This document shows, piece by piece, positions 45,137 through 55,350 of a stretch of DNA of 64,000 nucleotides (positions within the stretch are counted from its first letter, which is position 1; each line of letters starts with the position of its first letter). Made by a program: the position numbers and the translations under genes. This DNA is from an uncultured Paraburkholderia sp. (lineage in GTDB: Bacteria; Pseudomonadota; Gammaproteobacteria; Burkholderiales; Burkholderiaceae). The notes beneath the pieces are model-generated. The model was not told the DNA's origin. It saw only the letters and a list, made by a program, of their open reading frames with translations, and made no database searches. The stretch lies in contig CALNWN010000001.1 of NCBI GenBank assembly GCA_940746715.1, forward strand, positions 558,001 through 622,000. Direction: 5' to 3'.

Positions 45137-45661
45137 ATGAAGTCCCGCGTCATCGACTCTTTTCGTCTTAATCGCACGCGTCTGCCGGACATGCCGCCTG
45201 TGCGCGCCGGCCTTCATGGACGGCTCCCGCTGAGAGCCGCCGCCGCGCTACTGCTGGCGGCGTCGCTCGCGGGCTGCCATACTACTCTTACGGCTACTAT
45301 CCGGCTTGTTACCCCGGCTATCCGTCCTGTTACGCGACGGTGCCCGCCAGCGCGACTCAGCGCGAAGTGCCGCCGGACACGGCCGGCGACCCGTCCGTCG
45401 GGCCGTCCACGCAACAAGCAGCCACCCGTGCAGCAAGGCCAGCAGGCCCAGCCGGAACCGGGGGGCTGCGGGTTCGCCGCCTGCCTACGTGGTTGCGCAG
45501 CTGCCGGTGTATGTGGCGCCGGCTTATCCCGTCTACTACCCGCCGCCGGTCTATCCCGCCTGCCTGGTACGGCTATGGCTATCCGGGCTGGTACGGCCCG
45601 GCGGTGTCGATCGGCTTCGGCTGGTCGTGGGGCGACGGCGGGCGGGGGTCGGCATCACTGA
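45137..45661 (+). pseudogene. Tyr/Pro/Gly-rich lipoprotein remnant with several indels
   Basis: ATG 45137 starts a long signal peptide ending LAASLAGC (lipobox). A missing G right after the cysteine shifts the frame; the restored reading is YYSYGYYPACYPGYPS, then TQREVPPDTAGDPS. Further on PPAYVVAQLPVYVAPAYP and YGYGYPGWYGPAVSIGFGW lie in another frame, after a GCCT tandem duplication near 45560. The original end was probably ...GRGWHH at 45661. I do not recognise a named family beyond YG-rich surface lipoproteins. Confidence 0.65.
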
Positions 45662-45951
45662 AGGGCTTCACGCAATGCGGGGCGCCTGAGCCAGTCGCCC
45701 GCAGCCGTCGTCCCGACGGCGCGCGCTCGACGCCGTTTGCGCACGCCCCTGTGCGCTTCCGCTCCTCCGGTAGTTTCCCTTCTTGACGCGCGAGCTTCGC
45801 GCCCTATGCTTGCTTAAGCCGCACAGTAAGCGTTTAAAAGAGAACCGCCCGGCAACTTTTTGTCCTGGGCGGCGCTCATCGGTCCTGCACCAGCGACGCG
45901 TCCCGTCATTGGCAATTCCGCGTCGATTCGAACAACAACGAAGGAGACGTG

Positions 45952-47539
45952 ATGTTTCATCAACTACTCACTCCCATCGGCAATTCGCTGCTCGCGTCGT
46001 TCCTCGTCGCGGCGTTGCCGATCATCGTCGTGCTGGTACTGCTCGGCTGGGCGCGCCGGCCCGCGTGGCAGGCGTCGCTCGCGGGGCTCGTCGTCGGTTT
46101 GATTGTCGCGATCGGCGGATGGAAGTTTCCCGTGGGCTCGCGCTCGACTCGGTGGCGGCAGGCGCCGTGTTCGCGTGCTGGCCGGTGATGTGGATCGTAT
46201 TCACCGCGATCCTGTTGTACAACATCGCGCAGCGCTCCGGCCGCTTCGCCGCTTTTCGCATGTGGATGATCGACAATCTGCCGAACGACCGGCGCGTCGT
46301 GCTGGTCGTGGTCGGCTTCTCCTTCGGCGCGCCGCTCGAGGGCATTTCGGGCTTCGGCACGCCGGTCGCGATCACCAGTTCGCTGCTGATCCTGCTCGGT
46401 TTTCCGACGCTGGAGGCGCTCACCTTCACGCTGATCTTCAACACGGCGCCGGTCGCTTTTGGCGCGCTCGGCGTGCCGATTACGGTGCTCGGCGCGGTCA
46501 CGCATCTGCCGGCTGATTCGCTCGCGAAAATGGTCGGCCGCCAGTTGCCGTTTTTTGCGCTCGTGCTGCCGTTTTATGTGATCGCCGTGTATGCCGGCTT
46601 TCGCAACATGCTGCGCGTCTGGCCGGTGTTGCTGGTGTCGGGCGCGAGTTTCGCGCTCACCCAGTTCGTCGCGTCGAACTACGTGAACTACAGCTTGACC
46701 GACGTGTTGTCGTCGATGGTCTCGCTCGTCGTCACCATCGCGTTCCTGCGGGTATGGAAACCGGCGGTGGACCCGGCGTTCGCGGTCGACATCGACCGTG
46801 TCGGCGAAGTGCGTGGCAAGATCGGCGGCGGCCAGGGCTGGTATCCGTGGATCATCGTGTCGGTCGTCGTGATTGGCTGGACAGTGGCGAAGATTTTTCT
46901 GATCGGCGACGTGAAAATTCCGTGGCCGGGGCTCGATAAAGCCGTCTTCATCACGTTGTACAACACGCCGTAAGGCGCGATCTGGGACTTCCAGCCGCTC
47001 GCGACGGGCACCGCGCCTGGTCGCGGCGATCCATCACGAGTCTCGTGGTCAAACTCAGCGCGCGCGAATTCGGCGCCGCCATCGCCGACACATGGGTACA
47101 GACGCGCATCGCGATTCTGACCGTCGCAACCATCGTCGGACTCGCCTATCTGATGAATTACTCGGGGCTCACTTACACGCTCGGACTCGGCGTCGCGTCC
47201 GTCGGACCCTTCTTCCCGCTGGTGTCGGCATTCCTCGGGTGGGTCACCGTCTTTCTGTTAGGCAGCGACACGTCCGGCAATGCGCTTTTCGGCAACCTGC
47301 AGGTGGTCGCGGCGCATCAACTGAATCTGAATCCGGTGCTGATGGCGGCAACCAATTCGTCGGGCGGCGTGATGGGAAAGATGATCTCACCGCAAAACAT
47401 TTCGACCGGCGTGGCAACCACGGAACTCAAGGGCGTGGTGTTCGCGCGGACCTTCAAGCACTCGATCCTGCTGACCATGCTGCTCGGCATTCTTGTCTGG
47501 CTGCAGCAGAACGTGCTGCAGGCGATGATTCCGCATTGA
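45952..47539 (+). pseudogene. lldP: L-lactate permease (LctP family), frameshifts and an ochre codon
   Basis: ATG 45952 has AAGGAGA 6 nt upstream and starts MFHQLLTPIGNSLLAS. A lost G at 46134-46136 shifts the frame. The long middle frame includes GVPITVLGAVTHL, SFGAPLEGISGFGTPVA and PVAFGALG, all typical of lactate permeases, and ends at TAA 46971-46973 where AACACGCCGTAC is expected. Compensating indels near 47020 lead to the last frame, with LGSDTSGNALFGNLQV, NSSGGVMGKMISPQN and the stop at 47539. Joined length (~530 aa) is normal. The 45662-45951 leader holds a CCGCCC/GGGCGG hairpin near 45845 but no gene. Confidence 0.83.
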
Positions 47540-47900
47540 GGCTTAACGGCTCGGATGGGCGTGGCTGAGCTGTTTGCCCGGCTACGCCCTCTTTGCCCGA
47601 CTGCTAGCGGCGCCGAGGCGGTTTCACCGCCTGACTGCACGCGGTGCCATCGAACATCTTCTCGATGGCGGATGACCAACACCCCGCCTCTTCGCCTTTG
47701 CGCCTCCCGAACAATCGCAATTTTTCTCACATCAGCGTGAGAATTGCTCGCTTTGCGCGGCTCGCGGCGACGCTTACGATCACGTGTGTCAGACGTCCTC
47801 TCCCGATACTTGCCGTTTCATTCGAACGTGAAACGTTTTGGGCTATCGCGCTGTTACGATGCGCAGGCGTCTCGACTCAACCGCGCGCGACGCCACCACA
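47540..47900. other. Intergenic stretch with a 22-bp dyad upstream of the EamA remnant
   Basis: No gene seen. CGTTTCA (47814-47820) and TGAAACG (47829-47835) form a perfect inverted repeat around TTCGAACG, an operator-like dyad about 65 bp upstream of the next start codon. TTCTCAC/GTGAGAA near 47720 is a second, shorter dyad. Confidence 0.4.
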
Positions 47901-48643
47901 ATGAACGCCAAAAACCTTCTCCAGTTGCTGATCCTCGCGGCCCTGTGGGGCGCGTCCTTTCTGTTCATCCGCGTCGGCGTGACCGACTTCGGCGTTGCTC
48001 CGTTGATGGCGCTGCGCGTCGGCATCGGCGCGCTGTTCCTGATCGTCGTGCTCCTCGCGCGGCGTCCGTGGCAACAATCCGCAACGATCCTGCGCACGCG
48101 GGCCTTCCCGCTGCTCGTCGTGGGCATCCTCAACTCAGCCGCGCCGTTCTGCCTGTTCGCCTATGCCGAGTTGACGCTCTCCGCGGGCGTGACCTCGGTG
48201 ATCAACGCGACCACGCCGCTGTGGGGCGGCCTCGTCGCCTTCCTGTGGCTGCGCGACCGGCTGAGCGCGCTGCGCACGCTCGGCCTCGTCATCGGTTTTC
48301 TCGGCGTGCTGATGCTGGTGTGGGACCAGATCGCCGCGCCGAGCGGCTCCGCTGCAACGCCTTTGAGCACCGCGCTCGCGGCGGGCGCGGCGCTCGGCGT
48401 GGCGTGCACGGGCATCGCCTATTGCTGTTCTTCCATCTGATCGCAGTGGCGGGCCCGGCGCGCGCCATCACCGTGACGTTCGTGATTCCGATCTTCGGCA
48501 TTCTGTGGGGCGCGCTGTTTCTCGGCGAAGGCGTGTCGGTCGGCATGCTCGAGGGCTGCGGCGTGATCCTCGTGGGTACGGCGTTGGCGACCGGCGTCGT
48601 CAAGCGCCTGCCGTGGCTGGGGACGCGGCGCGCGGATACCTGA
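47901..48643 (+). pseudogene. EamA/DMT-family transporter with internal deletion and frameshift
   Basis: ATG 47901 starts MNAKNLLQLLILAALWGASF and carries VTSVINATTPLWGGLVAFLW from the first EamA repeat. After SGSAATPLSTAL it jumps to ALGVACTGIAY, a segment from the second repeat; about 50 residues are missing. A T is then lost near 48422, and the rest (LLFFHLIAVAGPARAITVTF, FGILWGALFLGE) lies in another frame to 48643. Relatives are ~300 aa. Confidence 0.8.
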
Positions 48644-48667
48644 GCCCGGCCGTATCGGCGGCTCGAA

Positions 48668-48921
48668 AAAATTGCCCGCACTCCACCGGAGTGCGGGCAA
48701 AAAACCATCGCCCTACGAGGATAGGCGACGGGGCCACCGGGGCCTGCGCGTCATGCGCGCGGCCGTTGTCGGGCTGAGCGAGGCCTGTGACCGACGCTCG
48801 ACTGGATGAAGAAGGTGGTTGAATGAACCCGCTTGCGTGGAACTGCGGCAATCCGGCCCCATGAACCTCTAAAAGCACCATATGTGCCAGTTACGGTAAA
48901 GCAATAAGGATTCGAGGTAAT
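48668..48921 (-). ncRNA. Candidate structured non-coding RNA with tandem terminators
   Basis: On the minus strand TACAAT (48933-48928) is a near-consensus -10, giving a start near 48921; the -35 is weak. About 190 nt follow with several local hairpins: GCAC/GTGC, GAGCG/CGCTC, and GGCC-GCGCG-CATGA-CGCGC-A-GGCC. Two rho-independent terminators then stand in a row. The first (48706-48730) is followed by six T (48704-48699). The second has a perfect 13-bp stem (48672-48684 with 48688-48700) and six T. No convincing protein frame lies between, and no minus-strand gene follows. A stand-alone small RNA is likely; its family is not recognised. Confidence 0.5.
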
Positions 48922-49209
48922 GCGTTGATTGTACGGGGAATTTTCACGGACAGACGGCGCTCGTAGCGGGCCGTCGCGAAGCGCGGGAAAGTTACGTCAC
49001 CGGGGTAACGTCAACGAAGTAACGTGACGTTCGGCTATAGCGGCGCGCGAGATGAGCACCGCCTGCAGCAGGCGGATACGCGAACGTGTCAGGCGCTCGA
49101 GCGCCGATTCAGCGTTTGCGCCGGCGCCTTCCTGACAAGCAAGACATGTGCACGGCGGGTCCGGCACAACGCGTGCCATCGTGCCCGCAAAGCCCAAGCC
49201 AAAGCCATG

Positions 49210-49248
49210 AAAAACCCGCCCGGAACGCAAAGGTCCCGGACGGGTTTT
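49210..49248 (-). terminator. Terminator of bamC
   Basis: AAAACCCG and CCGG (49211-49223) pair with CCGG and CGGGTTTT (49236-49248) with one mismatch. Five T follow on the minus strand, 29 bp past the bamC stop. The hairpin is nearly symmetrical and could act both ways. Confidence 0.8.
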
Positions 49249-49277
49249 CGGAGCGCTTGCCGCTGCTGCGGCGCGCG

Positions 49278-50513
49278 TCAGTGCAGCTGATCGGCCATGA
49301 GACTCAGAATCTGCCTCGCCTGCGGGCTTTCGTCGATACCGCCCTTGTCGTCCACGACGGCCACGCGCGTCTGGTCCGGCGTGAGCGCGCGCACGTTCAC
49401 GCGATACTGCCTCGCCACCTTTTCTTTCTTGCCGTGGAACACCTGGCTCCAGAAGCCCTGTTCGGCCGACGACATGTCCTTCGGATCGACGTAGCGCACG
49501 AAGTAGAGGCCGCGCGTCAGATCGCGGTCGTCGACGGTGAAATTGCTGCGGTCGAGCGCGAGGCCCACACGCAGCCACGCGCGGTCATACGGCTCGCCGA
49601 GCGTCAGCTCGTTCGACGACAGCTGCGCCGCCGAGCCGTTTGCCGCGTCCGGATCGCGCACGGGCTGCTGGGCCGCCAGCACGACGTTTTGCGCCGCCGT
49701 AGCCGCAGCTGCCGACTTCGCGCCTGCCGTTGCCGCATTGGGCGCTGTTTGCGCGCCGGCCGGGGACAGCGCCGCGGTTTGCGCACCGCCCAACTTGCCG
49801 CGCGAATCGGCGAGTGCGAGCGCCGCCATCAGGCGCTTCAGGTATTCCTGCTCGAGACCGGGATCGTTCGGCTTGGGCTGCCACGTGCTCGACTCGTTGT
49901 TCGTGCCGGTCAGCGCCTCGCGCAAGCCCTTCTGGCTGATGAACACATAGGTGCCGCCGTTCGGCGCCGGTTCGAGGCGCGTGCGGTACTTGTTGCGCTC
50001 AGAGGTGACGTAGCTGTTGCCCATGGCCTTCGACAGCGTGCTGCGGATCAGGCCGTCGTTGATCTGCGCGTGGGTTTCGTTCCAGTCAGTCTCCATCATG
50101 CCCTTGTCGCGTTGATCGACGACCAGCAGAAAACCCTGCTCCTGCCAGAAGCGGCGGATTTGCGGCCACGCCTCTGCCGGCGTCTTGCTGTCGATCACGA
50201 GCCAGCTTTCGGTGCCGTCGCGCTGAATATGCATGCCGCTCACGGGCGGCACGACGGAAAGCGTGTTCGCCGCCGGCGCCTGAGCCTGCACCTGGCGCAG
50301 CGCGGACAGCGAGGTTTCGCCGCCTTGCGGCGGCAGCGAACGCTGATCGGCCGTCTCGTCGATCAGATTCGGCGGGACGGCGAGTGACACCTGCTTCGAT
50401 TTCGAGTCGCTCTTGTAGTCGACCTTGGTCGGCGACGACGTGCCGCAGCCAGCGACCAGCCCGCCCGCCATCAGCATTACTGCAAACCGCTTGGTAAGAC
50501 GAAGATCAGTCAT
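49278..50513 (-). CDS. bamC: Outer membrane protein assembly factor BamC
   Basis: A 411-aa intact lipoprotein. The signal peptide ends in lipobox LVAGC (Cys-23), then an unstructured tail (SLAVPPNLIDETADQ), which in E. coli BamC binds BamD. Two helix-grip domains follow, separated by an Ala-rich linker at residues ~250-280. BamC is an accessory subunit of the BAM complex that inserts beta-barrel proteins in the outer membrane. The linker is longer and more Ala-rich than in E. coli (344 aa). No lesions. Confidence 0.92.
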   Translation of the reverse strand: MTDLRLTKRFAVMLMAGGLVAGCGTSSPTKVDYKSDSKSKQVSLAVPPNLIDETADQRSLPPQGGETSLSALRQVQAQAPAANTLSVVPPVSGMHIQRDGTESWLVIDSKTPAEAWPQIRRFWQEQGFLLVVDQRDKGMMETDWNETHAQINDGLIRSTLSKAMGNSYVTSERNKYRTRLEPAPNGGTYVFISQKGLREALTGTNNESSTWQPKPNDPGLEQEYLKRLMAALALADSRGKLGGAQTAALSPAGAQTAPNAATAGAKSAAAATAAQNVVLAAQQPVRDPDAANGSAAQLSSNELTLGEPYDRAWLRVGLALDRSNFTVDDRDLTRGLYFVRYVDPKDMSSAEQGFWSQVFHGKKEKVARQYRVNVRALTPDQTRVAVVDDKGGIDESPQARQILSLMADQLH

Positions 50514-50671
50514 GTTCGGGGAATCCTTCCGCTACGCCACGGCAAGTTTCCGTGGATCAACCTATCATTTTACCCATCCCGGCGAGCCCTGTGCAAAAAC
50601 TGGGGTTTGCCCCGCCCAGTGCCCGCTTTAGCACGCGCGGCTTTTAACAATCGACAACTATTCCGAACGGC

Positions 50672-51076
50672 GTGTCAGAGGCATGCGCGCCTGCTGTCAG
50701 AACATTGCTCGGCGGCGTGATGGCGCCGAGAGCCGGCACGAGCGCGCCCCAAAACCTGCTGAACGGCGCGCTGCGCCTGCGCACCTCGACGGATGCCGGC
50801 AACACGACCATCAACGAGTACGGCACGAGCAGCGGCGAAATCGTCGCCTACACGTGGCAAGGGCCGACCATGCCGGATCTGGCCGCGCTGCTCGGCAAGT
50901 ACGCCGGCTCTTACCGGGCGGGCGCCGCGGCGTCGACGGACGGCAATCTGCACGCGTCGCGCGTCGTGCGGCCGGACGTGATCGTCGAATCCGGCGGGCC
51001 GATGCGCGGCTACGCGGGCCGCGCCTGGCTGCCCGGCGGGTTGCCGCCGGGCGTGACGGCCGACGACCTCCGCTGA
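50672..51076 (+). CDS. DUF2844-containing protein, probably lacking its signal peptide
   Basis: 134 codons. The core INEYGTSSGEIVAYTWQGPTMPDLAALLGKY is DUF2844. Family members normally begin with a signal peptide; here the frame opens with SEACAPAVRTLLGG, without hydrophobic character, and no ribosome-binding site precedes it. The 5' end has probably been deleted or altered. DUF2844 and DUF3443 genes are regularly adjacent in Burkholderia, as here, which suggests a joint envelope role. Function is unknown. Confidence 0.6.
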   Translation: MSEACAPAVRTLLGGVMAPRAGTSAPQNLLNGALRLRTSTDAGNTTINEYGTSSGEIVAYTWQGPTMPDLAALLGKYAGSYRAGAAASTDGNLHASRVVRPDVIVESGGPMRGYAGRAWLPGGLPPGVTADDLR

Positions 51077-51114
51077 CGGCCCTACCCCGAACAACTGCCG
51101 ACCTCTTTGACGCC

Positions 51115-52325
51115 ATGAAGCCGAACCATCGTCTTTGCGCCCTGCTCCTTGTCTGCGCCGCCTTGACCGCTTGCGGAGGCGGCGGAGGCAGCGCCCCGAC
51201 CACCGCCTCCAGCGCGAACGCGCCCGCCGGCACGGCAAGCTCGCCCGCGGCCTCGGCGCCCGTTGCCACTTCGAGCCCCAGCAGCACGAGCGACACGAGC
51301 GTCGCCCAGTCGAACACGCCGAACGTCCAGCCGATCGTCGTGCACGCTGCGCCGCGCCTCACGCGCAACATGCTGACCACGAGCGTCACGCTCTGCCAGC
51401 CGGGCACGGACCATTGCGCGACCATCGGACAACATTCAGGTCGACACCGGCTCGCACGGCCTGCGCATTCTCGCCTCCGCGTTGCCGGCGAGCCTGCCGC
51501 TCGCGGCAGTGGCGTCGGGCGGCGTCTCGGGCGAATGCGCGGTCTTCGGCGGCGGCTACGCGTGGGGCGCCGTGCGCAGCGCCGACGTGCGGATGGCCGG
51601 ACAGCTGGCCGCCTTCATCACGATCCAGTTGATCGCCGACCCCGCCGTGCCGTCGGTGCTCGCGGACTGCGCCGGCTCCGGCCCGTCGATGCTCACGCTC
51701 GACACGCTGCGCGCGAACGGCATCCTCGGCGTCGGCGTATTCGCTGCCGACTGCGGCGCGGCCTGCGCCAACGCGGCACTGCCCCGCTGGTACTACAGTT
51801 GCGACGCAAGCGGCGCGTGCCTGAATGGCATCGTGATCGAGCTTCCCGACGTGCCGGACAGCGGCGTGGACACAGTATTGGGGTCGATGATCTTCGGCAT
51901 CGACACCCAGGCGAACAAACACGCTCGGCAACGCGAGCGTGCTCAAGGGCAGTCCGCAAACCGGTTACGTCAGTACGGCGTACGACGGCCAGACCTACGC
52001 GCAAAGCTATCTCGACACCGGCTCGAACGGCCTTTTCTATCGCGACACGCAACTGCCGCAATGCGGCTACTGGCACTGCCCGGATTCCACGCGCGCAGCC
52101 AGCGCGACGATCAGCGGCACAAACGGCGCGTCGACCACGGTGAGCTTCGCTGTCGGCAACTCGCGGGTTCTGTTTGCCTCGGCGAATAATGCCTTCGACA
52201 ATCTCGCCGGCCCAGCTGCGAGCGGCTTTGGCTGGGGCTTGCCGTTCTTTTTCGGCCGACGCGTGTACACGGCGATCGCGTCGCGTGCGACGTCCGCGGG
52301 GCCCGGTCCGTACTATGCATTCTGA
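51115..52325 (+). pseudogene. DUF3443 lipoprotein, two frameshifts
   Basis: ATG 51115 starts MKPNHRLCALLLVCAALTAC, a lipoprotein signal peptide. A Ser/Ala/Thr-rich linker leads to TSVTLCQPGTDHCATI. An extra G at ~51427 shifts the frame; the next part has DNIQVDTGSHGLRILASAL, an aspartic-protease-like DTGS motif typical of DUF3443. An extra A at ~51919 shifts it again before TLGNASVLKGSPQTG and a second DTGSNGLFY. The end is at 52325 (GPGPYYAF). Joined length is ~400 aa. Confidence 0.8.
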
Positions 52326-52467
52326 AGGTAAGACCGCATTCGAGCTGCCGAAAATTCACAAACTGACGGAAGGCACACATTCGATATTGGGGGGCTGCGA
52401 TAATCGCCGTTCGCGGCTAACGCTTCACGAAGATAGTTAGTCATGCATAACTGTCAACCGTCACTCC

Positions 52468-54261
52468 ATGGAAGAAGCCACCTTTTCGCTCGACGAGTTC
52501 GAGCAGCTCGTCTATACGCGGCAGCATGTTCGCGCGGCAATCCAGCTGCTGTCCGCGTTGGCGCTGCTTCAGCACAAACGCGGCGAGCTCGACGAGCGCT
52601 TCCTCGCGTCGGGCATGACTGGGTTGACGCCCGCGGAGCAACGCAGGCGCTTCTGCACACGCCTTGCAAGCGCGGCTTCCACGCTGTTCGCCGACCCGGA
52701 GTTCAGGCCGCCCGCCGAATGTTTCGGGCTCTTTTTAACGTTGCATGAATGGGTCGGCCTGTTGTTTTCCGCTACGCCGTTCGGCAACGCGGACCATGTC
52801 GCTTGCCACCTCAACCCGCGCGGCACGGAAGACCGGCAGTTTCTCGCGGGCGACAGTTTTGTCGAGAAGCTGTGCGTGCTCTACTCGACGGAGTCCGAAC
52901 TCGAACTCGACTTTGCCGCGCTGTGGGCGTACGACAAAGTCCTGGCGGCCTGTCTCGCGCTCGTCCTTCTGGCGCCTGTTTTCAAGGGCTCGGCAAGCGC
53001 GCACATGAAGCGCGAGGCGCTGATCGAATGGCTGCCCGGCAAGCTGCAACAAATCGGGAATCTCGACGATCTGCCCACCGCCTTGCTGCATAACGCCTAC
53101 ATGTTCTGCAGCTACGCACAGACGCCGCGCAGGCATGAGATCAAGCGCAACATCAACGTGCTGGTGCGGCGCAAGCTCGGGGAACTGGGTCTGACTGATC
53201 TGCCGGTGGTGCCGCAGGCGCGTGCCGGAGCGGACGCAAACGCAAAGCCGCGCAAGAAACCGCTGATGCTGGTGGTGCTCGAATGGTTCGGCGGCGCGCA
53301 TTCCATCTACCGCACGCACTCCCGCACGCTCGAAGCCGCGCGCGATCATTTCGAGGTGGTGGCCTTCGGCTTCGGCTATGCGATCGACGACATCGGTCGC
53401 GCGGTGTTCGACCGCTTTATCGAACTGGAGGAACCCGAGTACATCGGCGAATGTCTGCGCTCCATCCGCGACTTTGCCGAGCGCGAAAAGCCGGAGGTGC
53501 TGTATATGCCGAGCGTCGGCATGTTCGTGCTGACCATCTTCATGTCGAATCTACGCGTCGCGCCGCTGCAGATCGCGGGACTAGGTCATCCGGCCACCAC
53601 GCATTCGGACAAGATCGACTATGTGAGCGTGGAGGAAGACTATGCCGGCGATCCCGCGCGCTTCAGCGAACGCTTGTTGAAGCTGCCCAAAGACGGACAG
53701 CCGTACCGGCCTTCGGTGGCATTGCCGGCCATTGCCCCGATCATTCCGCCGCCGCGTGAAAAAGTGCAGGTGATCATCACCGCGAGCGCAATGAAGCTCA
53801 ACTCCGCGTTTCTCGATACGTGTCGGGAAATCGGTGAGCGCGCAGCCACGCCCGTCGAGTTTCATTTCATGAGCGGCGTACATGCCGGACTCCCGCTGGA
53901 TCATATCCGCGAGGTCATCGGCCGCGCGCTGCCAGGGTCGGTGGTGCACGGGTTTCATCTGTATCCGGGCTACCTGGAACGGGTCAATGGTTCCGATTTA
54001 TTTCTGAGTCCGTTTCCGTTCGGCAATACGAATGGCATTGTGGACGCGCTCACGCTCGGTTTGCCGGGCGTGTGCATGCGCGGGCGCGAAGTGTTCGAGC
54101 GTATCGACGGCGCGCTGTTCAACCGCGTAGACATGCCTGCGTGGGCCACGGCGGATAGCATTGAGGCATACATCGCCGCTGCAGTGCGAATGATCGACGG
54201 GCACGACGAACGCATTGCGCCAGCGGTTGATCGATACACACGCGGTGGAGCGTTGCTTTGA
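52468..54261 (+). CDS. HMW1C-like N-glycosyltransferase (GT41-type), C-terminus frameshifted
   Basis: 597 aa. Residues 1-230 form the alpha-helical N-terminal domain. The catalytic part begins VVLEWFGGAHSIYRTHS and has GLGHPATTHSDKIDYVSVEE and PFPFGNTNGIVDALTLGLPG, the UDP-sugar site of HMW1C proteins. These cytosolic enzymes attach hexoses to Asn-X-Ser/Thr, usually in autotransporter adhesins. An extra base near 54253 ends the protein at 54261 after RYTRGGALL; the other frame would continue ~34 residues (FEGRPQAFAESVVALMKEAR) to 54364. The active-site region is complete, so activity may persist. No adhesin gene lies nearby. 54365-54562 holds no gene. Confidence 0.75.
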   Translation: MEEATFSLDEFEQLVYTRQHVRAAIQLLSALALLQHKRGELDERFLASGMTGLTPAEQRRRFCTRLASAASTLFADPEFRPPAECFGLFLTLHEWVGLLFSATPFGNADHVACHLNPRGTEDRQFLAGDSFVEKLCVLYSTESELELDFAALWAYDKVLAACLALVLLAPVFKGSASAHMKREALIEWLPGKLQQIGNLDDLPTALLHNAYMFCSYAQTPRRHEIKRNINVLVRRKLGELGLTDLPVVPQARAGADANAKPRKKPLMLVVLEWFGGAHSIYRTHSRTLEAARDHFEVVAFGFGYAIDDIGRAVFDRFIELEEPEYIGECLRSIRDFAEREKPEVLYMPSVGMFVLTIFMSNLRVAPLQIAGLGHPATTHSDKIDYVSVEEDYAGDPARFSERLLKLPKDGQPYRPSVALPAIAPIIPPPREKVQVIITASAMKLNSAFLDTCREIGERAATPVEFHFMSGVHAGLPLDHIREVIGRALPGSVVHGFHLYPGYLERVNGSDLFLSPFPFGNTNGIVDALTLGLPGVCMRGREVFERIDGALFNRVDMPAWATADSIEAYIAAAVRMIDGHDERIAPAVDRYTRGGALL

Positions 54262-54562
54262 AGGCCGGCCTCAAGCGTTTGCTGAAAGCGTCGTCGCCTT
54301 GATGAAAGAAGCGCGGAGCGGATGCGAGGCCGAGGCAATGGAGGTGGCGGAAGAGAAGCCGTGATGCGATGGCGGTGCGCGCAGGATCAATCCACGCTTT
54401 TAAAGTCGCGTCGGTTTTGTCACTGGACGTGCACCTGCGCCTGCGCGTGTTCTCGCCCTTGTCGCCTGAAGAGCTGATCGCTTGGCAAAAGCATCAGCAT
54501 GTACAGACTCGTGGCCGCGTCGCGACGAAACGCGGCGCACGAATCCGGTGGTTCTCGAGAAC

Positions 54563-55132
54563 CTACTCCTGCGCTTCGCCCGAATCTGGCTCTGACGGCG
54601 CCGCCAGCTTTGCCGGAGCAAGCCAGCTAAATGTGGCGAGCGTCGGACCATGGAACGTACATTCGGCGGCCGCAGCTTGCACGATCTTCTTCGGCTTGCC
54701 GGATTTCAGCGCAAGCGCCTGCCCGTCTGACGATGCCGACGGCGAAGCTGCTGCAGCGCCCACGCCTGACGCGGCCGCCCCCGCGGCCGTTGCCGCTCCC
54801 GAAGCCGCCGACGCTGCCGAACCGCTCGCGGCCCTGGAAGCCCCCAAGGCGCCGGACGCGCCGGACGCCCTGGAAGCACCGGACGCCCCCTCAGTCCCAC
54901 CCGCAGCCGCAGCCGCCTCAGACGCCGTCACCCCATGCTCGATCGCCCCTTCCACCACCACGCGCGAACCGCCGATGCCAGCTCCGGTATGACCGATCTT
55001 GAGCGTATCGGACGACGTTTCCGCGAGTTTGCTGCGCATCAACTGCTCGCACGCGTCCGAGTTCCTGTAGGCAGCGGTGCAGGCCGCAAGCAGCGCCGCG
55101 GCGCACGCGAGTGTGAGAATCCGAATCTTCAT
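54563..55132 (-). CDS. Ala/Ser/Gly-rich lipoprotein of unknown function
   Basis: A 189-aa protein starting at ATG 55132 (GGAAC upstream). Signal peptide with lipobox LAAC, then a short Cys-containing domain (NSDACEQLMRSKLAETSSDT, THTGAGIG-like region). A ~60-residue low-complexity tract of GAS/AAS repeats follows, and then a second conserved piece, VQAAAAECTFHGPTLATF. Not recognised. The low-complexity centre may vary in length between strains. Confidence 0.65.
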   Translation of the reverse strand: MKIRILTLACAAALLAACTAAYRNSDACEQLMRSKLAETSSDTLKIGHTGAGIGGSRVVVEGAIEHGVTASEAAAAAGGTEGASGASRASGASGALGASRAASGSAASAASGAATAAGAAASGVGAAAASPSASSDGQALALKSGKPKKIVQAAAAECTFHGPTLATFSWLAPAKLAAPSEPDSGEAQE

Positions 55133-55212
55133 TGACGTTCCGTTTTTCAAACCGTCGCGAATTTTAGCCTGGGCGCCGCGCGCGAGCCTGCCCTTGACGT
55201 CGTCCCAATAAT

Positions 55213-55311
55213 ATGTTCTTATTGCGCACTATGTACCGTGCCCAGACCACCCTATCGCTACTACTAGCCCGCTCTACCGGGCTAGGTCTGCTGCTGCGCG
55301 CTTCCAACTGA
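55213..55311 (+). CDS. leuL: leuA leader peptide (attenuator peptide) rich in leucine
   Basis: A 32-codon frame 115 bp upstream of leuA. It has ten leucine codons, including CTA at 55252, three in a row at 55258-55266, and another at 55282, followed by CTG CTG CTG. The first residues are MFLLRTMYRAQTT and the last LRASN. CTA is very rare in GC-rich Burkholderia genes, so the clustering is strong evidence for a ribosome-stalling leader that senses leucyl-tRNA. No clear Shine-Dalgarno is seen; AATA precedes the ATG. Confidence 0.8.
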   Translation: MFLLRTMYRAQTTLSLLLARSTGLGLLLRASN

Positions 55312-55350
55312 ATCACCCGAAGCACCGCATAATTTCCCAGTAACTGACCC

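Noticed and set aside
48668..48921. Assignment of the candidate RNA as 6S, SRP or tmRNA
   Set aside because: It lacks the long closing stem and central bubble of 6S, the SRP GGAAGGAAGCAG-like loop, and the tmRNA 3' end. Only a generic non-coding RNA call is supported.
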